From B2-G16 sp964528085 (GTDB lineage Bacteria; Bipolaricaulota; Bipolaricaulia; UBA7950; UBA9294), in assembly GCA_964528085.1 (NCBI GenBank), contig CAZGRE010000018.1, forward strand, positions 1 through 24,844: a stretch of 24,844 nt of DNA, in the 5' to 3' direction. Under the pieces are notes generated by a model. The model made no database searches. It saw only the letters and a list, made by a program, of their open reading frames with translations, and had not been told where the DNA came from. The stretch's first letter is position 1. Each line of letters opens with the position of its first letter. Shown here piece after piece: positions 7,930 through 15,518 of the stretch. The position numbers were made by a program, and so were the translations under genes.

Positions 7930-8643
7930 TTAGAAGGAGCGGAAGGCGAGGTCGAGCGGATCGGCGACCCCGAGGTGTCCGCGGATGAGGAAACCCTCGC
8001 CGTAGCGGACTCCGATCAGCGAGCCGTAGTGAGCCGTCCTGGCCGTAAGGAACCGCTCGATCTCAGGCGGGCGAGAGCGGGGGTTCGGATCGCCGCCCGT
8101 TTTGGGGAACTGCGTCTTGAACGCGTGGATCGCTGACATTTTCCGGTCGAACTCCCCTGTTATATCGACGATGAACGTCGGGTCGAACTCCGTCCAGCCC
8201 ATGTAGTAGAAGATCCGCTCCGGGCGGAACGCCGGTCTCCCCGTCCTGTAGCGAGGGAGGCCGGCGAGGAACGCCGCAGCGTAGATCAGGCCGCTTCCGC
8301 TTACGTGGTCGGGATGTCGATCGTCCCAGTAGGGGATGAGGATGTTGGCCGGCTTCAGGCGGCGGATCACTTCGACCAGCTTACGCTTCGCCTCCGGTGT
8401 AGCTGCCACCCCGCCATCGGGGAGGCCGAGGTTCTCCCGTCCCTCGATCCCGAGGATCTTCGCCGCTTCTTCTCCCTCTTCAGCCCGGATCTCCGCGTTC
8501 CCCCTCGTTCCGAGCTCGCCGCGGGTCAGGTCGATGACGACGATCCTCTTCCCTGCGGAGGAGAGCTTGATCAGCGTTCCTCCGCACCAGAGCTCGACGT
8601 CATCGGGGTGCGCCCCGAACGCGACAAGGTCGACTCCGTTCAT
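7930..8643 (-). CDS. bshB1: Bacillithiol biosynthesis deacetylase BshB1 (GlcNAc-malate deacetylase)
   Basis: BshB1 removes the acetyl group from GlcNAc-malate to give GlcN-malate, the second step of bacillithiol synthesis. The 237-residue protein is a LmbE/PIG-L zinc deacetylase. AHPDDVE gives zinc ligands His12 and Asp15, and DRHPDH gives His110 and His113. RGELGTRG and NLGLPDGG are typical of the bacillithiol branch. I chose the ATG at 8643 because it overlaps the bshC stop as ATGA and follows AAGGGGAG. The frame extends 25 codons further upstream, but that part lies inside bshC and is unlikely to be translated. Position between bshC and bshA supports BshB1 over other LmbE-family deacetylases such as MshB or amidase homologues. 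Confidence 0.92.
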   Translation of the reverse strand: MNGVDLVAFGAHPDDVELWCGGTLIKLSSAGKRIVVIDLTRGELGTRGNAEIRAEEGEEAAKILGIEGRENLGLPDGGVAATPEAKRKLVEVIRRLKPANILIPYWDDRHPDHVSGSGLIYAAAFLAGLPRYRTGRPAFRPERIFYYMGWTEFDPTFIVDITGEFDRKMSAIHAFKTQFPKTGGDPNPRSRPPEIERFLTARTAHYGSLIGVRYGEGFLIRGHLGVADPLDLAFRSF

Positions 8644-10193
8644 CTCTCCCCTTCGATCGTAACGACGTAGTGCGCGAACCTCTTCGGTTCCTCCCCTCTT
8701 GGGAGGGTGTGGATCCATTCTACCCCGAACCGTTGCACGAAGTGGACGAAGGAGAGGACCCGTTCCTGTGGCCTCCCGCCCGGGCGGAGGGAAGAGAGCA
8801 GGGCATGCACCTTCCGCGCTGAGATTCCCCGGCGGGCGAGTTCGGCGCGGACCGCCCTCTCCTCGAGCCCCCTCACCTCGCGGACCGCCCGATCGGTGGC
8901 CCTCCGCCAGCTTCCCTTAAGCCCGGGGTCGAGCTCTGCGAGGATGGGAAGGAGGGGGGCGGTCGCCTGGTTCAACCGTTCGTACGCTTTCTCGAATTCG
9001 GATCGGAGCGCCGGGGATGCCGCCCTCCGCAGGGTGGCCTTCGTATCGGGGCCGATTCTCATCGCTTCGGTGACCGGAATCCCGAGCCTTCGGAGAAGAT
9101 CCTCCTCCTCAGCGGATATGAGGGTGTATCCGTAGCGGGGGACGATCCCCGGTGGTGGGAGCCGAAACAGGCGGTATAGGGGGAGGAGCATCGCGTGGTA
9201 TGCGATCTCCCCCGGGCCGAGGACATGGGCGACGGTCGGGAAGAGCGAGTCGACGAGGATCGGACGGAGGGCGGCGTCGGCCGAGTAGCGGTGCGGGTTC
9301 TCTCGTGCCCTTCCGGCCTGTTCCTCCGGCTTCGCAACCCGCGTCCGTCCCTCCGGCCGGTCGAGGAGGAACGGTCGGCCGGCTCGCTCCGGATCGAGCG
9401 GGGGCTCGTACCCCAGCGCCTTCAGCCTCTCGGCGGCCCCATGCATCTCAGCTTTGATCCTGGCGTAATCCCGGAACGCGGCCTCGAAGAACCCCCCGCC
9501 GAGCGGTCGGACGACCCGCGGCTCGACGAGGATGAGGCCGTCGTCCGCGAACAGGCGGGACCAGATCCGAGAGTGCCAGCCGGCGTAGTCGTCCCCATCC
9601 TGGAACAGGAACATCGATCTCAAAGTTCTTTTGGAATCGGGGAAACGGTCGAGGACCTCTTCTGCCGCTCGCATGACCTCTTCTGTTATCGGCAGCTCCT
9701 CGATCGATCGACCGCGACGGTCCCAGTCGAACGAGACGGTTCGGAGGGATCCGTCGCTGTCCACCAGACGGCACCGGTTGATTTCGGTGAAGTCGTGGTC
9801 CTCGCTTGCGAGCCAGAAGATCGGAACGACCGGGACACCGAGGGATTCCCTCAGCCGACCGGCGAGGCGGATGCAGGAGAGGATCTTGTACAGGGTGTAC
9901 ACCGGCCCGCCGAGGAACCCGGCCTGCTGGCCGGTCATGACGCAGAGCGTCTCATCATGGCGGAGTTCTTCGATCCCCGCCTCGGTCTCCTTCGATCCTC
10001 CGATGGATGCGTTGTATACGGCGAGGGAATCGGCCAGGTCCGCCCGCGGGTAGCGGAGCGGCGCCCTCGCCTTAGCCGCTTCTCGGAGCCCCCGCCCGGA
10101 GAAGAAAGGCGAGAGGCGCGGGCGATCGGCGAGGTAGTCGAGGAAGAACCTGTCTTTCGGATAGACGATTGATGCCGGTATCTCCTCTATCAT
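8640..10193 (-). CDS. bshC: Putative cysteine ligase BshC
   Basis: BshC is proposed to add cysteine to GlcN-malate, completing bacillithiol. At 517 residues it is close to the usual 530-540. Characteristic stretches are MTGQQAGFLGGPVYTLYK (86-103), which lies in a Rossmann-like core, and FWLASEDHDFTEIN (126-139). A long helical, charged C-terminal part (about 390-480, rich in Arg, Glu and Leu) fits the coiled coil known in this family. Its ATG overlaps the stop of the upstream methyltransferase gene (ATGA) and its stop overlaps the bshB1 start in the same way. The genetic role of BshC in bacillithiol production is established in Bacillus, but its in vitro chemistry was long unresolved. The family call here is firm. 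Confidence 0.94.
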   Translation of the reverse strand: MIEEIPASIVYPKDRFFLDYLADRPRLSPFFSGRGLREAAKARAPLRYPRADLADSLAVYNASIGGSKETEAGIEELRHDETLCVMTGQQAGFLGGPVYTLYKILSCIRLAGRLRESLGVPVVPIFWLASEDHDFTEINRCRLVDSDGSLRTVSFDWDRRGRSIEELPITEEVMRAAEEVLDRFPDSKRTLRSMFLFQDGDDYAGWHSRIWSRLFADDGLILVEPRVVRPLGGGFFEAAFRDYARIKAEMHGAAERLKALGYEPPLDPERAGRPFLLDRPEGRTRVAKPEEQAGRARENPHRYSADAALRPILVDSLFPTVAHVLGPGEIAYHAMLLPLYRLFRLPPPGIVPRYGYTLISAEEEDLLRRLGIPVTEAMRIGPDTKATLRRAASPALRSEFEKAYERLNQATAPLLPILAELDPGLKGSWRRATDRAVREVRGLEERAVRAELARRGISARKVHALLSSLRPGGRPQERVLSFVHFVQRFGVEWIHTLPRGEEPKRFAHYVVTIEGER

Positions 10194-10942
10194 CTCTTCT
10201 CCTTCCTCCCGACGGCGATCAACCTTTCCGCGTTCTCATCGTAACTCCTCCCGGTGAGCGATCCGTACGCCTTCACCTCCATGAAGCCGGCATTGCGGAA
10301 CAGCCCGGTCAGCCGGTCGGCCGTGTACAGCCGGACCGACTCGCGGTAGCTCCGCTCGTCCCCGTCGGGGGAGATAAACCGTATCACCTTCTCCACCCGT
10401 TCTCCGTCGGGGGAGATCCGGCGGGTGATGATCACCCTCCTTCCATCGATCTTTCGTTCCTCCCGGCGTACCAGACTTGCGAGCGTCCGCTCCCGCGCCA
10501 GCGTGTCGATCAGGAACAGGCCGCCCGGCAAGAGGGCCGAGTGGACGGCTGCAACAACCGCCTCGTCGTCTTTTCGTTCCTCGAAGTATCCGAACGACGT
10601 GAACAACGACAGGACGGTTCCGAAGTATTCCGAGAACGGGATCTCGCGCATATCGGCCCGGATCAGCCTCACCCCTTCGCACCCTTCCTCCTGAATCCGG
10701 GTTCGGGCGACCTTAAGGAGCTCCTCCGACAGATCGATCCCCATGAGGCTCCGATAACCGGCCCGGTGGAGGGCGATGAGGTGCCGGCCGGCACCGCAGG
10801 CGAGGTCGAGAAGCGGGAGATCGCGCGGCGGGTCGATCAACCCCACGATCGCGTTTACGTCCTCTTCCGCCTCGCGCTCGTTTCGGTGGCGGTAGAGGAT
10901 CAGGTAGTCACGGCCGAATGCCTCCTCGTACCATTCCCTCAT
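10190..10942 (-). CDS. Class I SAM-dependent methyltransferase in the bacillithiol operon; candidate bacillithiol N-methyltransferase
   Basis: This 250-residue methyltransferase has a Rossmann core. Motif I is LLDLACGAGRH (44-54), with GIDLSEE after strand 2 and ADMREIPF after strand 3. A beta-rich insertion follows (about 155-225), as in small-molecule methyltransferases related to the YjhP/Methyltransf_25 groups. The N-terminal segment is rich in aromatic and Glu residues (WYEEAFGRDYLILYRHRN). It shares ATGA overlaps with the MBL gene upstream and with bshC downstream, so it is almost certainly made together with the bacillithiol enzymes. Chlorobi are known to make N-methyl-bacillithiol through a dedicated methyltransferase (NmbA), so an NmbA-like role is an attractive inference. 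The sequence alone does not establish the substrate; an unrelated methyltransferase is possible. Confidence 0.88.
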   Translation of the reverse strand: MREWYEEAFGRDYLILYRHRNEREAEEDVNAIVGLIDPPRDLPLLDLACGAGRHLIALHRAGYRSLMGIDLSEELLKVARTRIQEEGCEGVRLIRADMREIPFSEYFGTVLSLFTSFGYFEERKDDEAVVAAVHSALLPGGLFLIDTLARERTLASLVRREERKIDGRRVIITRRISPDGERVEKVIRFISPDGDERSYRESVRLYTADRLTGLFRNAGFMEVKAYGSLTGRSYDENAERLIAVGRKEKR

Positions 10943-11601
10943 GCAATGCCATGCTTTCTCTTGTACGTCTGCCAGTTTTTCTTAAGCCAGAGAAAGGATG
11001 AAAAGTCCGCCCGAACGAGGAAGGGGTTCTCCTCCCGCTCCCTTCCGATCGTCGATTCCGGGGAAACGCCGACGTCGTGTCCGGGGAATACGCGCGTCTC
11101 CGGCGGGAGGGTGAGGATCCGGTCGTGCAGGGAGGCGTACTCCGCTTGTGCCCCTGTCCCGTAGTCGGTTCCGCCCACTTTCCCGACGAACAAGGTGTCG
11201 CCTGTGAACAGGGCGTCGCCGATCAGGATGCAGATCGAGTCGGGGGTGTGCCCCGGCGTGTGGATTATCCGAATGGGAAGGGAGCCGAGGGGAAAGATGG
11301 AACCGTCTTCTACGATCTTTCCGGTCCGTCGGTCCTTCTCCTTGTAGAGGAGGGGGCGGATGCCGGTCAACCTCTCGAACCGTTCGTTCCCGTTCGTATG
11401 ATCGGGATGGTCATGCGTGCAGAACGCGTAGATGATCCGATACCCCTTTTCCCTGGCGAAGCGGACGATCGCTTCCGGGTCGTACGAGGGATCGATGACA
11501 GCCGCTTCCTCCGTCATCGGATCGGCGGCGAGGTATCCGAGGTTCCGGTCTCCCCCGGTGTGAAACTGCTTAACGAACGTAGTGATCTGCTTGTCTTCCA
11601 T
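10939..11601 (-). CDS. MBL-fold hydrolase of glyoxalase II / persulfide dioxygenase (ETHE1-like) type
   Basis: This 220-residue metallo-beta-lactamase-fold protein has THDHPDH (His63, His65, Asp67, His68), His118 in HTPGHT, Asp135 in FTGDTLF and His175 in PGHD. That is a complete binuclear or mononuclear metal site. The downstream pattern (GGTDYGTGAQAEYASLHDRI, then TLPPETRVFPGHD and a STIGREREENPF tail) is closer to ETHE1-like persulfide dioxygenases and bacterial glyoxalase II-like enzymes than to lactamases. As first gene of the bacillithiol operon it could act on bacillithiol thioesters (glyoxalase II role) or bacillithiol persulfide. I chose the ATG at 11601: it matches the family start. 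The frame reaches a TTG at 11637, but neither start has a proper ribosome site. A -10-like TAGAAT sits 11 bases before the ATG, suggesting a near-leaderless mRNA. Confidence 0.9.
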   Translation of the reverse strand: MEDKQITTFVKQFHTGGDRNLGYLAADPMTEEAAVIDPSYDPEAIVRFAREKGYRIIYAFCTHDHPDHTNGNERFERLTGIRPLLYKEKDRRTGKIVEDGSIFPLGSLPIRIIHTPGHTPDSICILIGDALFTGDTLFVGKVGGTDYGTGAQAEYASLHDRILTLPPETRVFPGHDVGVSPESTIGREREENPFLVRADFSSFLWLKKNWQTYKRKHGIA

Positions 11602-11612
11602 CTTCCTGTCCG

Positions 11613-11641
11613 ATTCTACGGTCCCTTCCAAGCGCAAACAA
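11613..11641 (-). promoter_or_regulatory. Candidate promoter of the bacillithiol operon
   Basis: On the minus strand, TTGTTT (11641-11636), a 17-base spacer and TAGAAT (11618-11613) precede the MBL gene. The -10 matches five of six and the -35 only three of six. The ATG lies 11 bases after the -10, so the expected 5' leader would be only about 4-5 bases. Its -35 overlaps a 20-base inverted repeat. Confidence 0.45.
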
Positions 11642-11657
11642 ACGTTCCGTCGTTTGT
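11638..11657. promoter_or_regulatory. Inverted repeat, candidate operator between divergent promoters
   Basis: The perfect 7-base arms ACAAACG and CGTTTGT are separated by six bases (TTCCGT). The dyad overlaps the -35 region of the bacillithiol operon promoter and lies about 21 bases upstream of the -35 of the divergent lamin-tail gene. The size and position suit a dimeric repressor, but no regulator gene is nearby and a chance palindrome cannot be excluded. Confidence 0.35.
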
Positions 11658-11678
11658 CCCATTACGATTCCCCTTGCG

Positions 11679-11707
11679 GTGACAAAAGGGGATCGATCAT
11701 CTATAAT
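11679..11707 (+). promoter_or_regulatory. Near-consensus sigma-70 promoter of the lamin-tail protein gene
   Basis: GTGACA (11679-11684, five of six) is followed by a 17-base spacer and a perfect TATAAT (11702-11707). The start codon follows 38 bases after the -10, with AAAAGGAGGT as ribosome site. This is the closest match to the vegetative consensus that I found in the window. Confidence 0.8.
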
Positions 11708-11745
11708 CGGAGAAGATCATCCAAAGTCTTTCAAAAGGAGGTTAT

Positions 11746-12669
11746 ATGAGCGCTAGGGTTTGGAATGGCGTATGGTTGGCAGTAGTCAGCATAGTCCTTT
11801 CCGTCGCTACTTGCGCCTCTCCGGTGAGCCTCGTGATCAACGAGGTCGCTTGGAGCGGGACGGCGGCGAGCGCGGCCGACGAGTGGATAGAGCTCTACAA
11901 CCCAACCGACTCCCCGATCGACCTTGCCGGTTGGACGCTCGTCTTCGGGGATACGGTGATCCATCTCGATCGCGTCGCCGACGCGACGGTCGAGGTCCGC
12001 CGTTCGGTCATCGAGCCCGGCGGGTATTACCTTCTTGAACGGACGGACGATGAGACGGTATCGGACATCACAGCCGATCTCATCTACAAGGGAGCCCTCC
12101 CGAACGCCGGGATCGATATCTTCCTGTACGACGGCGAAGGGAACCTCGTCGATTCGATCGAATGCGCCGATCAGGGCTGGCCGGCCGGGACGGCGGGGGA
12201 CGGTCTACCCCCGTACGCTTCGATGGAGCGGGTCGACCCCCTAGCTGAGAGGCCGACTTGGGCGTCTAACGATGGTTCCATCCGGAACGGCCTCGATGCC
12301 GCCGGAGGGGCGATCAACGGGACACCGGCGGCTGAGAACTCAGCCAGGATCATCGCCGAGTCGTCCCCGCGGATAGAGCTCCTCGCCCCTACCCCTGACG
12401 AGACCATGATCTCGGGGGTGTTCATCATCGGCTGGACGGCAACCGATCCGGACGGACCCCCTGAGGGGCTTAAAATCGCGATCTACCTCTCAGCCGACGG
12501 CGGGGAGACATGGGACCTTTTGATCGACGGGCTCGCCAACTCGGGGAGCTACGCGTGGGGTACGCTGGACTACCCGAACGGTGATGCCTACCGGCTCAGG
12601 ATCGTGGCGACCGATCCGGACGGGAACGAAGGGGCGGTCACAAGTTCCACGTTCTCTATCGGGAACTAG
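11746..12669 (+). CDS. Secreted protein with lamin-tail domain (LTD) and C-terminal Ig/FN3-like domain
   Basis: This 307-residue exported protein starts at an ATG five bases after an ideal AGGAGG. Residues 1-24 are a signal peptide. A lamin-tail domain follows at about 27-180: it opens with LVINEVAWSGT and has DEWIELYNPTDSPIDLAGWT, the hallmark of bacterial LTDs, and later PNAGIDIFLYD. A second beta-sandwich runs from about 205 to the end (IELLAPTPDETMISG, WTATDPDG, YLSADGGETW), like the Ig/FN3 modules of exoproteins. Bacterial LTDs occur on secreted nucleases and surface proteins, but no nuclease or other catalytic domain is present here, so a binding or structural role is likely. It has its own strong promoter. 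Its 3' end overlaps the convergent patatin gene by 14 bases. Confidence 0.88.
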   Translation: MSARVWNGVWLAVVSIVLSVATCASPVSLVINEVAWSGTAASAADEWIELYNPTDSPIDLAGWTLVFGDTVIHLDRVADATVEVRRSVIEPGGYYLLERTDDETVSDITADLIYKGALPNAGIDIFLYDGEGNLVDSIECADQGWPAGTAGDGLPPYASMERVDPLAERPTWASNDGSIRNGLDAAGGAINGTPAAENSARIIAESSPRIELLAPTPDETMISGVFIIGWTATDPDGPPEGLKIAIYLSADGGETWDLLIDGLANSGSYAWGTLDYPNGDAYRLRIVATDPDGNEGAVTSSTFSIGN

Positions 12670-13531
12670 CCTTACAGAAGGCGCGGATCCGCTCGAGGCT
12701 GGCGTGAACGGCCTCGATCCCGGCTCGGACCGCCTCCTCGCCCCGGTTGAAATCGAACATCTTGATCGTCTCCACATCCGGCCGGAGGACGAGGAGGCGG
12801 CCGTCGAGCCGCGCGTGCGCCCGTTCGAGCTGGAGCCGGCTCAAGTGGTGGGAGGTGACGCGCTGCGCCTGAAGGAGGGCGTCGAGGCAGGTTGAGATCC
12901 GCCGATCGAGCGGAGCGCCGGTATCCACCGCGATCACCGCCTCGGCCCCCATCTCGATTACAGCGTCGACTGGGATCTTGTCGACTATTCCCCCGTCTAC
13001 CAGGTAACGGCCGTCGGAGATCACGGGCGAGAATATGCCGGGGACGGCGGCGCTCGCTGTGAGGGCGTCCGCCAGTCTCCCCTCCCGAAGGACTATCCGC
13101 TCGCCGGTCCTCACATCGGCCGCGACGGCGGCGAACGGGATCACCGTATCGGCGAATGATTTGTTAGCCGTCAGGAGGGAGAACAGCTCGTTCAGCCGTG
13201 CGAGGTCGTGCGGCCTCGCCCCCTCTTCCTTCCAGGGCGAGCCGCGGACGTACTCCATCATGCTCCGTCCGAGGATCCGCTGTAGCTCGCGGATGGTGCT
13301 GTCCGTCACCTGGAGGAGTTGGTTTATATCGATCAATGAAAGGAGGACCCGGAGCCTCTCGAGATCGGCACCGATCGCCTTGGCCGCGCCGATCACCGCT
13401 CCCATGCTCGTCCCGGCGAGGGCCTCGATCCCGATCCCCTCCTTCTCCAGGGCGATCAGAACGCCGAGATGGGCGAGCCCCCTTGCCCCCCCTCCTCCGA
13501 GTGCCAGTCCTAACCGCTTTCTTCTCCGCAA
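12656..13531 (-). CDS. Patatin-like phospholipase (RssA/YlbK type)
   Basis: This serine acyl hydrolase of about 291 residues carries the oxyanion-hole run GGGGARG (12-18), nucleophile elbow GTSMG (Ser42) and the dyad Asp179 in VDGG. These are the canonical patatin residues. It has no signal peptide, so it is probably cytoplasmic or peripheral on the membrane, acting on phospholipids or lysophospholipids. I place the start at TTG 13531, giving MRRRKRLGLALGGGG, the usual beginning of the family. The frame continues to a TTG at 13582, but those 17 codons are the groEL terminator hairpin and its T-run. The upstream region thus overlaps the terminator, and expression may depend on read-through from groEL. 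The only weak ribosome site is the AAAGGGG within the hairpin's distal arm. Confidence 0.9.
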   Translation of the reverse strand: MRRRKRLGLALGGGGARGLAHLGVLIALEKEGIGIEALAGTSMGAVIGAAKAIGADLERLRVLLSLIDINQLLQVTDSTIRELQRILGRSMMEYVRGSPWKEEGARPHDLARLNELFSLLTANKSFADTVIPFAAVAADVRTGERIVLREGRLADALTASAAVPGIFSPVISDGRYLVDGGIVDKIPVDAVIEMGAEAVIAVDTGAPLDRRISTCLDALLQAQRVTSHHLSRLQLERAHARLDGRLLVLRPDVETIKMFDFNRGEEAVRAGIEAVHASLERIRAFCKASSR

Positions 13532-13532
13532 A

Positions 13533-13573
13533 GAAAAAACCCCTTTCGCCCGATTATGATCGGGCGAAAGGGG
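13533..13573 (-). terminator. Intrinsic terminator of groES-groEL
   Basis: A perfect 15-base stem (arms CCCCTTTCGCCCGAT and ATCGGGCGAAAGGGG) with a 4-base loop lies at 13573-13540. On the minus strand it is followed immediately by TTTTTTC. It begins 15 bases after the groEL stop codon. This is a strong rho-independent terminator, oriented for groEL. Confidence 0.93.
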
Positions 13574-13587
13574 AATGAGCAACCGCT

Positions 13588-15204
13588 CTAGTACGGCATC
13601 CCTCCCGGCATCCCTCCGGTCGGGTTCTCCTCCTTCTCCTTGATCTCCGCGACGAGTGCGTCGGTCGTCAGGAGCATACCGGCGATCGACACGGCGTTCT
13701 GGAGGGCCGAGCGGGTCACCTTCGTCGGATCGATGATCCCGGCCTCGAACATGTCCCGATACTCCTCGCTGACGACGTCGAAGCCGATCCCGGGCTTCTC
13801 CGCCTTCACCCTCTCCGCGACGATCGCCCCCTCGAATCCGGCGTTGTCGGCGAGCTGGCGGATCGGCGCCTCGAGGGCACGCCGGAGGATGTTGACCCCG
13901 ACCGCCTCGTCCCCTTCGACCTTCAGGGAGTCGAGCGCCTTCGCCGCGTTCACGAGGGCGACGCCGCCGCCGGGGAGGATCCCCTCATCGACCGCGGCCT
14001 TCGTCGCCTCGAGGGCGTCCTCCATCCGGTGCTTCTTCTCCGACAGCTCGGTCTCGGTCGGGGCACCGACCTTGATCACCGCCACACCGCCGGCAAGCTT
14101 CGCCTTCCGCTCCTCCAGCTTCTCGCGGTCGTAGTCGGAGTCGGTCGTCTCGATCTGAGCCTCGATCTGCTCGATCCGTCCCTGGATCGCCTCCGGCTTA
14201 CCCTTACCGCCGATGATCGTCGTGTCGTTGCTGTCGACCTTGACGGTCTCCGCCGTTCCGAGCATGTCGAGGGTCGTGTCCTTGATCTGCATCCCGGCAT
14301 CCTCGGCGACGACCGTACCCCCGGTCAGAACGGCGATATCCTCGAGCATCGCCTTCCGGCGATCCCCGAACCCGGGGGCCTTCACCGCGCAGCTGGTGAG
14401 GGTCCCCTTCAGCTTGTTCAGAACGAGGGTCGTCAACGCCTCACCCGTGACGTCCTTGGCGATCACCAGGAGGGGCTTCCCCGCCTGGGCGACCTTCTCG
14501 AGGAGAGGGACGAGATCGGTCGCGTTCTTCAGCTCCTGGTCGGTGACGAGGATCAGCGGCTTCTCGAGGACGACTTCCATCTTCTTCGGGTCGGTGACGA
14601 AGTACGGTGAGATGTACTCACGATCGAACTGCATACCCTCGACGACCTCGTAGTAGGTGTCGATCGTGTCCGAATCCTCGACCGTGATCACCCCGTCGTC
14701 GCCGACCGCCTCCATCGCGTCGGCGATGATCTTCCCGATCGACTCGTCGTTCGCCGAGATCGTGGCGACCTGAGCCGTCTCCTCCTTCGTCTTAAGGGTG
14801 CGGCTCTGCTTCTTCAGCTCTTCGACGATCACCGCTGCGCCCTTCTCCAGGCCGCGCTTCAACTCCATCGGGTTCGCACCGGCGGCGAGGTTCTTGAACC
14901 CCTCCTCGATCATCGCATGGGCGAGGATCGTCGCTGTCGTCGTCCCGTCCCCGGCGATGTCGTTCGTCTTGGAGGCGACCTCCTTCACGAGCTGGGCGCC
15001 CATGTTCTCGAATTCGTCCTTGTACTCCTGTTCCTGGGCGATCGTCACCCCGTCGTTCGTGATATCCGGGCTCCCGAACTTCTTGTCGATGATCACGTTC
15101 CGGCCCCGCGGTCCGAGGGTTATCCGCACCGCATCGGCCAGCTTGTCGATACCCGCCTTCATCCGGCGGCGGGCCTCTTCACCGAATATGACCTCTTTTG
15201 CCAT
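13588..15204 (-). CDS. groL: Chaperonin GroEL (60 kDa, HSP60)
   Basis: GroEL forms the double-ring ATP-driven folding chamber that works with GroES. The 538-residue protein is full length. It starts MAKEVIFGEEARRRM and has the nucleotide-binding TLGPRGRNVIIDKKFGSP and AGDGTTTATILA stretches, DDGVITVEDS, and the GILPGGGVALVNA region. It ends with the flexible GGM-type tail (TGGMPGGMPY). I use the ATG at 15204, which follows AAGGGGG by 8 bases; the frame has a TTG two codons further up with no better site. It lies 15 bases downstream of groES, with which it is co-transcribed under the CIRCE-like operator, and ends at a strong terminator. Confidence 0.99.
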   Translation of the reverse strand: MAKEVIFGEEARRRMKAGIDKLADAVRITLGPRGRNVIIDKKFGSPDITNDGVTIAQEQEYKDEFENMGAQLVKEVASKTNDIAGDGTTTATILAHAMIEEGFKNLAAGANPMELKRGLEKGAAVIVEELKKQSRTLKTKEETAQVATISANDESIGKIIADAMEAVGDDGVITVEDSDTIDTYYEVVEGMQFDREYISPYFVTDPKKMEVVLEKPLILVTDQELKNATDLVPLLEKVAQAGKPLLVIAKDVTGEALTTLVLNKLKGTLTSCAVKAPGFGDRRKAMLEDIAVLTGGTVVAEDAGMQIKDTTLDMLGTAETVKVDSNDTTIIGGKGKPEAIQGRIEQIEAQIETTDSDYDREKLEERKAKLAGGVAVIKVGAPTETELSEKKHRMEDALEATKAAVDEGILPGGGVALVNAAKALDSLKVEGDEAVGVNILRRALEAPIRQLADNAGFEGAIVAERVKAEKPGIGFDVVSEEYRDMFEAGIIDPTKVTRSALQNAVSIAGMLLTTDALVAEIKEKEENPTGGMPGGMPY

Positions 15205-15219
15205 TTTCAATTCCCCCTT

Positions 15220-15492
15220 TTACTCCTCGACGATAGCGAGCACGTCGGATTCCTTCACCAACAGGAGCTTGTCCTCTCCCTGTTCGATCTCCGTTCCGGA
15301 ATAGCCCCCGACGAGGATCTCATCGCCGACCTTCACCTCGAACTTCTCATCGGTGCCGACGGCGAGGACCTTAGCGCGGATGACCTTCTCGCTCTTCACG
15401 TTGTCCGGAAGGACGATCCCACCCGGGGTCTTCCGCTCTTCCGGTTCGAGCTTCTTCGCCAGGATCCGCTTTCCCAACGGCTTGATCGTCAT
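15220..15492 (-). CDS. groS: Co-chaperonin GroES (10 kDa)
   Basis: This 90-residue protein caps the GroEL ring. It has the expected start (MTIKPLGKRILAKKL), the mobile loop around residues 18-32 (ERKTPGGIVLPD, containing the GGIVLP that contacts GroEL) and the roof-loop region (VGDEILVGGYSGTEI). The ATG at 15492 follows GGAGGAG by 5-6 bases. The frame runs 11 codons further upstream into the ribosome site and operator, which is not credible. It is the first gene of the groESL operon, preceded by a near-consensus promoter and a CIRCE-like inverted repeat. Confidence 0.98.
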   Translation of the reverse strand: MTIKPLGKRILAKKLEPEERKTPGGIVLPDNVKSEKVIRAKVLAVGTDEKFEVKVGDEILVGGYSGTEIEQGEDKLLLVKESDVLAIVEE

Positions 15493-15518
15493 TCTGCATC
15501 TCCTCCTTTGCAGGATTA

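Noticed and set aside
9195..10172. Long plus-strand open frame of 325 codons opposite bshC
   Set aside because: It is an antisense shadow of bshC, caused by high G+C at third codon positions; it has no ribosome site or family motif.
10169..11164. Plus-strand open frame of 331 codons opposite the methyltransferase and MBL genes
   Set aside because: It crosses two well-supported genes in antisense and shows no motif.
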